A stretch of 10,551 nt of DNA from Lachnospiraceae bacterium UBA3863 (lineage in GTDB: Bacteria > Bacillota > Clostridia > Lachnospirales > Lachnospiraceae), in contig DGGX01000102.1 in assembly GCA_002392385.1 (NCBI GenBank), forward strand, positions 1-10,551, read 5' to 3'. Under the pieces are notes generated by a model that saw nothing but the letters and a program-made list of their open reading frames with translations, did not search any database and was not told the origin of the DNA. Numbering within the stretch: the first letter of the stretch is position 1; each line of letters starts with the position of its first letter. Position numbers and translations under genes: made by a program. This document shows, in pieces, positions 7,220-10,551 of this stretch.

Positions 7220-8146
7220 ATGATCAGAAACCCCATTCTTCCCGGTTTCAACCCCGATCCCTGCATCTGCCGCAAAGGCGATGATCTCTATATTGCCGTG
7301 TCCTCCTTTGAGTGGTTCCCCGGCATCCCCATCTACCATTCCCGCGATATGAAGCACTGGGAGCTCTGCGCCCACGCCCTCACCAACGCGGAGGATCCGG
7401 ACCTGAAGGGACTCCCCTCTGCCAAAGGCATCTGGGCCCCCTGCCTGACCTACTGCGAGGCGGAGGACCTCTTCTATGTGGTCTATGGCGTCATGAACTC
7501 CATGAATGCCCGCTATTTTGACATCGACAATTACGTGATCACCGCCAGGGACGTCCGGGGCCCCTGGAGCGAGCCGGTCTACCTGCACTCCTCCGGATTC
7601 GACGCGTCCATGCTGCATGACACCGACGGGAGAAAGTACGTCGTCGCCCTGGAATGGGAGACCCGGGACGGCTACGAGAAGCCCGGCCCCATCAGCGTGG
7701 TGGAATATGACCCTGCGGTGCGCAAGGTCGTCGGCCTGCCCAGGAGGATCTGGCGCGGTGCCACGGACCGGGGCTGCATCGAGGCGCCCCACCTGACCCG
7801 GCACGGGGACTATTACTATCTCATGTGCGCGGAGGGCGGGACGGGCTACTACCACTGCGCGACCATGGCCCGGTCCAAGAGCGTCTGGGGCCCCTATGAA
7901 GCCGACCCGCAGGGCCCGGTGCTCACCTCGCAGCCCGCGGAGGCCAACGAGCGGGCTGACTGGGACCACCTGAAGCCCCATTATTTCAACCCGGACAGCT
8001 ATCTGCAGAAGTCCGGCCACGCCAGCTACGCGCACCCGCTACCGGTGCACCCTGGGGCGGGAGACCGCCCTGCAGAGAGGGCACTGGACCGAGGATGGGT
8101 GGCTGCGGCTGGAAGAGTTCACGCCCGGGAACTCGGCAGGGGATGA
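7220..8146 (+). CDS. N-terminal GH43 catalytic-domain fragment (308 codons)
   Basis: This piece keeps the three GH43 acidic residues: general base D13 in NPILPGFNPDP, the pKa-modulating D128 in GFDASMLHD, and general acid E188 in GCIEAPH. The propeller reads normally to GHAS (residue 269). The last 38 or so residues (AHPLPVHPGAGDRPAERAL...) are the wrong frame of the true gene and end at TGA 8144-8146. The lost segment normally closes the active site with an arginine-containing loop, so the fragment is probably inactive or unstable if made. Confidence 0.7.
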   Translation: MIRNPILPGFNPDPCICRKGDDLYIAVSSFEWFPGIPIYHSRDMKHWELCAHALTNAEDPDLKGLPSAKGIWAPCLTYCEAEDLFYVVYGVMNSMNARYFDIDNYVITARDVRGPWSEPVYLHSSGFDASMLHDTDGRKYVVALEWETRDGYEKPGPISVVEYDPAVRKVVGLPRRIWRGATDRGCIEAPHLTRHGDYYYLMCAEGGTGYYHCATMARSKSVWGPYEADPQGPVLTSQPAEANERADWDHLKPHYFNPDSYLQKSGHASYAHPLPVHPGAGDRPAERALDRGWVAAAGRVHARELGRG

Positions 8147-8192
8147 GGCTGCCGGCGGGGGACCGGCCGCGAACAATCTTGCCAGACAGGAA

Positions 8193-8855
8193 GTGCCGGA
8201 GAGCAGCCTGCCGGAAGCTCCGGTGCCGGCGGTGCCTGCGCGGGATGACTTTGACGACGCCGAACTGCGCATAGGCTGGTACGCGCCCCGGATCGACCCG
8301 GCTTCCTTCACGGATCTGACCGCCCGTCCGGGCTGGCTCCGCATGCGCGGCCAGGAGTCCGGGACATCCCTCCACAAGGCCAGCATCCTGGCCCGGAAGC
8401 TGACCGGCCTGCACGGCTGCGCGGAGACCCGGATGGACTTCACTCCCCTCTGCCCCCAGCACTCGGCCGGCCTGATCCTCTACTACGACAACATGAACTT
8501 CCTCTACCTGCGCAAGTACTACAGCGAGACCCTGGGCCAGAGCGCCCTGTCCGTCCTGGAACTGTGCAACGGGGAGAAGAGAGAGCACCCGGAAGCCAGG
8601 ACGCCCGTGGAGGACGGCCGCGACCTCTTCCTGCGCGTCATGCTGGACGGCCGGGACGTCCGCTTCAGCTGGACCTATGAAGGAGAGGCCTATCGGGAGA
8701 TCGGCCCTGTCTTCGACCTGTCCCGCCTCTCCGATGAATACTCCGACTACGGCGAATTCACCGGCACCATGATCGGCCTCGCCTGCGGCGACCGGATGCT
8801 GCACGAGCGGACGGCGGATTTTGACTTCTTCACCTATCTCGATGAGGACGCCTGA
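8193..8855 (+). CDS. C-terminal beta-sandwich fragment of the broken GH43 gene
   Basis: The frame is open from the junction near 8031 and first offers a GTG at 8193; no convincing ribosome binding site with normal spacing precedes it, so separate translation is doubtful. An Ala/Pro-rich linker (about 8140-8240) leads into the concanavalin-like domain typical of GH43 xylosidases: DDFDDAELRIGW, then ARPGWLRMRGQES, AGLILYYDNMNFLYLRKYY, and FDLSRLSDEYSDYGEFTGTMIGLACGD. This domain supports the active site and oligomer in the intact family. The stop is TGA 8853-8855. Confidence 0.65.
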   Translation: MPESSLPEAPVPAVPARDDFDDAELRIGWYAPRIDPASFTDLTARPGWLRMRGQESGTSLHKASILARKLTGLHGCAETRMDFTPLCPQHSAGLILYYDNMNFLYLRKYYSETLGQSALSVLELCNGEKREHPEARTPVEDGRDLFLRVMLDGRDVRFSWTYEGEAYREIGPVFDLSRLSDEYSDYGEFTGTMIGLACGDRMLHERTADFDFFTYLDEDA

Positions 8856-8894
8856 GGGCGGCCAGATAGAGGCATGCTGGAGCCTGGTGGCAGA

Positions 8895-9128
8895 AACGTT
8901 ATTGCCGCTGTGAAATATGAAGAATATCACGGCGGAAATAACGATTGCTGTCAGGAACGTTATATCGGCTGTGAAATAAGAGAAATATCACAGTGGAAAT
9001 AACGACTGGCATGGGAAACGTTATATCGGCTGTGAAATAAGAAAAAAATCACGGGAGATATAACGACCGCTGTCGGAAACGTTATATCTCCCGTGAAATA
9101 TTAGAAAAAACACACTCAATTTAACGAC
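8895..9128. repeat. Four tandem 61-bp repeats made of hairpin arms
   Basis: The 324-base gap between the convergent GH43 and oxidoreductase genes contains no gene but this array. Units start with AACGTT at 8895, 8956, 9017 and 9078, a constant 61-base step, and carry AACGAY at 8940, 9001, 9062 and 9123. Each unit has a left arm of the type CGTTATATCGGCTGTGA and a right arm TCACnGnGGAAATAACG, separated by an A-rich 13-base loop; 14 bases separate each right arm from the next left arm. The fourth right arm is degenerate. Because all parts of the unit repeat, it is not a CRISPR array. Bases 8856-8894 show nothing clear, and 9129-9179 hold only a weak echo of the unit (CACGACTGGCCTG at 9152-9164). 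Confidence 0.85.
9042..9096 (-). terminator. Intrinsic terminator of the oxidoreductase gene, within the repeat array
   Basis: The right arm of unit 3 (9049-9065) and the left arm of unit 4 (9080-9096) are perfectly complementary over 17 bp around a 14-base loop. On the minus strand the stem is followed directly by T7 (9042-9048). It begins 84 bases past the stop codon of the minus-strand gene. The corresponding arm pairs further on (9004-9019 and 8943-8958 centres) are also followed by T-rich stretches but have two mismatches and a wobble each. Confidence 0.65.
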
Positions 9129-9179
9129 GTGCCTGTCTCTGCCCGGCCCATCACGACTGGCCTGCCCCGGCGCGGCCTC

Positions 9180-10328
9180 TTAACGACCGGCCTTCTCCTG
9201 CGCAACCTGCTCCTGCAATGCAGCCTGATACTCCGCGGGATCCGCCGGCAGGGTGATCTTCCTGCCTTCCCAGGCGGAGAGGTAGGCGGCGTTGATCAGG
9301 GAGAGGGCCCTGGCGCTGTCCTCGCCGGGGGCGATCAGGGGAGCGCCCGAGCGGATGGCGTCGGAGAAGTTCTGCAGCATGATGTGGTAGGCGCGGTCAT
9401 AGCTGCCGAAGTCGAAGACTTCTGTCGTCTCGCCCAGTTCCTGGCGGGCGGTGACCTGGGCTGTGCGGGCGTAGTCGCGGAGGTCCTGGTCGAAGCGGGT
9501 CAGGGTCAGGCGGTCGTCCTCCAGGAGGATCCTGCCGCCGGTGCCGATGATCTCCATGCGCTCGGCCCAGACGCCCTCACCGGTGGAGAGGAGGAAGGTG
9601 CCGGTCATTTTGTCGGGATAATCCAGGACCAGGGTCGCCTCGTCGTCCACGGAGAAGTCATTGTACTTGCCGAAAGGAATGTCGGCGTAGACGGACTGGG
9701 GGAGTCCGAACAGGCAGAGCCAGAAGTCCAGCAGGTGGTAGCCCTGGTTGATCAGGGCGCCGCCGCCCTCGCCGGTCCAGCTGCTGCGCCAGCTGCCGGA
9801 GGCGTGATAGAACCGGGTACGGAAGAAGCGGCTGTTCTCCAGGCTCACGCGGCAGATCCTGCCGATGGCGCCTTCCCGCAGAAGATCCCGGATCTTCACG
9901 TGCTTGTCGTAGGCGCGCTGGTGGCACATCATGGCGTAGACCCTGCCGGAGCGGGCGGCCGCCTCATTCATGGAGAGGGCGTCCGCGGCGGTGGTGCCGG
10001 CGGGCTTGTCGCACATCACATGCTTGCCGGCCGCAAAGGCGCGGATCGCCATGGCGGGATGCTGCTTGTGGGGCGTCACGATGATGACGGCGTCGAAGGT
10101 GTCCGCCGCCTCATAGAGGGCATCCTCGCTGCGGCAGATCTGCACGTCCGCGCTGAGATTGTCCCGGGCCCAAGCGGCCCGCTCGTCGCTGCGGCAGCAG
10201 ACAGCTGTCAGGGACAGCCCTTCGATCTCCCCGCGGTCCAGCATGACCGCGTATTTGCTGCCCATATTGCCGATGCCGATCACGGCGCAGCGAATATTCT
10301 GCACTTCTCTGGATGGATTCTTCTCCAC
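9180..10328 (-). CDS. Gfo/Idh/MocA-family NAD(P)-dependent oxidoreductase
   Basis: The protein (382 residues from GTG 10328) has the family layout: an N-terminal Rossmann fold with GIGNMG at 18-23, the ITPHKQHPAMAIRAFAAGKHVMCDKP segment ending in the D-K-P motif at 107-109 (the usual E-K-P), and a C-terminal substrate domain with GGGALINQGYHLLDFWLCLFG around 188-208 that carries the conserved His (198). Members oxidise or reduce sugars, inositols and related polyols with NAD(P); the substrate cannot be read from the sequence. The frame is open to ATG 10376, but that start has no ribosome binding site, adds a family-atypical 16-residue leader and lies inside a predicted stem; GTG 10328 has AGGGGG and AAGGA 3-14 bases upstream. 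The frame ends in TAA just beyond the repeat array. No operon partner is visible. Confidence 0.9.
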   Translation of the reverse strand: MEKNPSREVQNIRCAVIGIGNMGSKYAVMLDRGEIEGLSLTAVCCRSDERAAWARDNLSADVQICRSEDALYEAADTFDAVIIVTPHKQHPAMAIRAFAAGKHVMCDKPAGTTAADALSMNEAAARSGRVYAMMCHQRAYDKHVKIRDLLREGAIGRICRVSLENSRFFRTRFYHASGSWRSSWTGEGGGALINQGYHLLDFWLCLFGLPQSVYADIPFGKYNDFSVDDEATLVLDYPDKMTGTFLLSTGEGVWAERMEIIGTGGRILLEDDRLTLTRFDQDLRDYARTAQVTARQELGETTEVFDFGSYDRAYHIMLQNFSDAIRSGAPLIAPGEDSARALSLINAAYLSAWEGRKITLPADPAEYQAALQEQVAQEKAGR

Positions 10329-10362
10329 TGATCCTTCCCCCTTCCGTGTCCAAACGCAATGA

Positions 10363-10494
10363 ACCTCCACCCCCATGCGGTGCTGAGCCGCGTCCTATGG
10401 AGGTGGTATCAAAAGCCCTTCGGGCTTTAGAAACCCTCCGGTTTTCTGATATTTGACCGTCGTGCCGGTTTCCCCTTTCGGACCGTTTCCGGCC
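10363..10494 (-). ncRNA. Candidate structured RNA or leader upstream of the oxidoreductase gene
   Basis: Between the gene and the window end several stems stack closely. (a) 10367-10376 pairs with 10397-10406 over 10 bp with one G-U pair on the minus strand, with an inner 4-bp stem (10377-10380 with 10388-10391). (b) A three-way junction: TATCA (10407-10411) with TGATA (10447-10451) enclosing a 7-bp triloop hairpin (10412-10428) and a second hairpin (10430-10446). (c) On the minus strand, GGCCG-GAAA-CGGTC (10481-10494) and an alternative hairpin with another GAAA loop (10466-10485). The GNRA loops and the G-U pair point to the minus strand, the same as the gene. I do not recognise a known riboswitch class. 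The remaining bases to 10551 hold no ORF that I can support. Confidence 0.35.
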
Positions 10495-10551
10495 GGCCGT
10501 ACGAGTTCGGGACTGTCCATTAGCCCCCTATCCGTCGGGATCTTTCACAGC

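Larger units (their letters stand above)
7220..8855 (+). pseudogene. GH43 beta-xylosidase/alpha-L-arabinofuranosidase gene, broken by deletion and frameshift
   Basis: Together the two frames make a typical two-domain GH43 enzyme: an N-terminal five-bladed beta-propeller and a C-terminal beta-sandwich of about 200 residues. Such enzymes release xylose or arabinose from xylan fragments. The frames meet near 8027-8050. Before it the family phrase YLQKSGHAS is in one frame; after it RCTLGRETALQRGHWTEDGWLRL is in another. Homologues have some 20 or more residues between GHAS and LGRET, including a G-E-W-Y-x-A-H-L...R-P-L-P block; here only about eight codons remain, so one or more deletions with a net frame change occurred, not a lone base slip. 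ATG 7220 has AAGGAG at 7208-7213. No signal peptide, so the enzyme would have been intracellular. An assembly error is the main alternative. Confidence 0.75.

Noticed and set aside
8027..8050. Programmed ribosomal frameshift joining the two GH43 frames
   Set aside because: There is no slippery heptamer, and a shift would not restore the conserved residues that are missing between the two frames.
7121..8930. Long minus-strand frames (7121-8035 and 7986-8930) opposite the GH43 gene
   Set aside because: They are shadows of the GC-rich GH43 frames, which carry the GH43 active-site motifs and C-terminal domain.
8895..9128. CRISPR array
   Set aside because: The whole 61-base unit repeats, including the would-be spacers, the number of units is small, units are hairpins, and no cas genes are near.
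9129..10331. A 400-codon plus-strand open frame opposite the oxidoreductase gene
   Set aside because: Same codon-register effect; the minus-strand frame has clear Gfo/Idh/MocA motifs, while this one is Gly/Ala/Val-rich without motifs.
10363..10551. Known RNA class such as T-box, tmRNA, RNase P, SRP RNA or group II intron domain V
   Set aside because: None of the signature sequences of these classes that I know is present; left as an unnamed candidate structure.

Overview
The window reads as one stretch of a GC-rich chromosome, most likely from a Clostridia-type gut or rumen anaerobe. Supporting signs are strong AGGAGG-type ribosome binding sites, an HxlR regulator, a GH43 xylosidase, a large DUF4132 protein with a small partner gene, and a 'GGAACCGTCCCC' repeat of a kind I recall from Clostridia. 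This taxonomic guess is an inference. There are no rRNA or tRNA genes, transposase genes or CRISPR arrays.

Layout. (1) 1-134: AT-rich upstream sequence ending in a REP-like repeat. (2) 135-5770, plus strand: a two-gene unit, a 149-residue protein of unknown function followed by a 1716-residue DUF4132-type protein. (3) 5843-6627, minus strand: an operon of a small flavin-type (PPOX-fold) protein followed by an HxlR-family regulator, with a good promoter and several small palindromes upstream. (4) 6825-7043, minus strand: a 72-residue FeoA-like protein with its own hairpin terminator. (5) 7044-7219: a divergent promoter region with matching TATACTGG boxes on the two strands and an inverted repeat between them. 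(6) 7220-8855, plus strand: a GH43 beta-xylosidase/arabinofuranosidase gene broken by a deletion and frameshift, so that the catalytic domain and the C-terminal domain lie in different frames. (7) 8856-9179: a gene-free convergent region holding four 61-bp tandem repeats built of hairpin arms; the arm pair nearest the minus-strand gene is a perfect 17-bp hairpin with a T7 run. (8) 9180-10328, minus strand: a Gfo/Idh/MocA-family NAD(P)-dependent oxidoreductase. (9) 10329-10551: a strongly foldable upstream region of that gene.

How the parts fit. The DUF4132 pair looks like a separate module; related DUF4132 genes in other bacteria (for example E. coli yehI) sit near MoxR-type AAA+ ATPase and VWA genes, and none is visible here. 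The PPOX/HxlR pair has the look of a small stress- or redox-responsive unit, probably self-regulated. The GH43 gene and the sugar-type oxidoreductase suggest plant-polysaccharide or sugar metabolism, but they converge and are not an operon, and the GH43 gene appears non-functional as a full-length enzyme.

The items most worth a second look are the 61-bp hairpin repeat array, the structured region upstream of the oxidoreductase, the broken GH43 gene, and the DUF4132/small-protein pair. No clearly new system is proven by the sequence alone.
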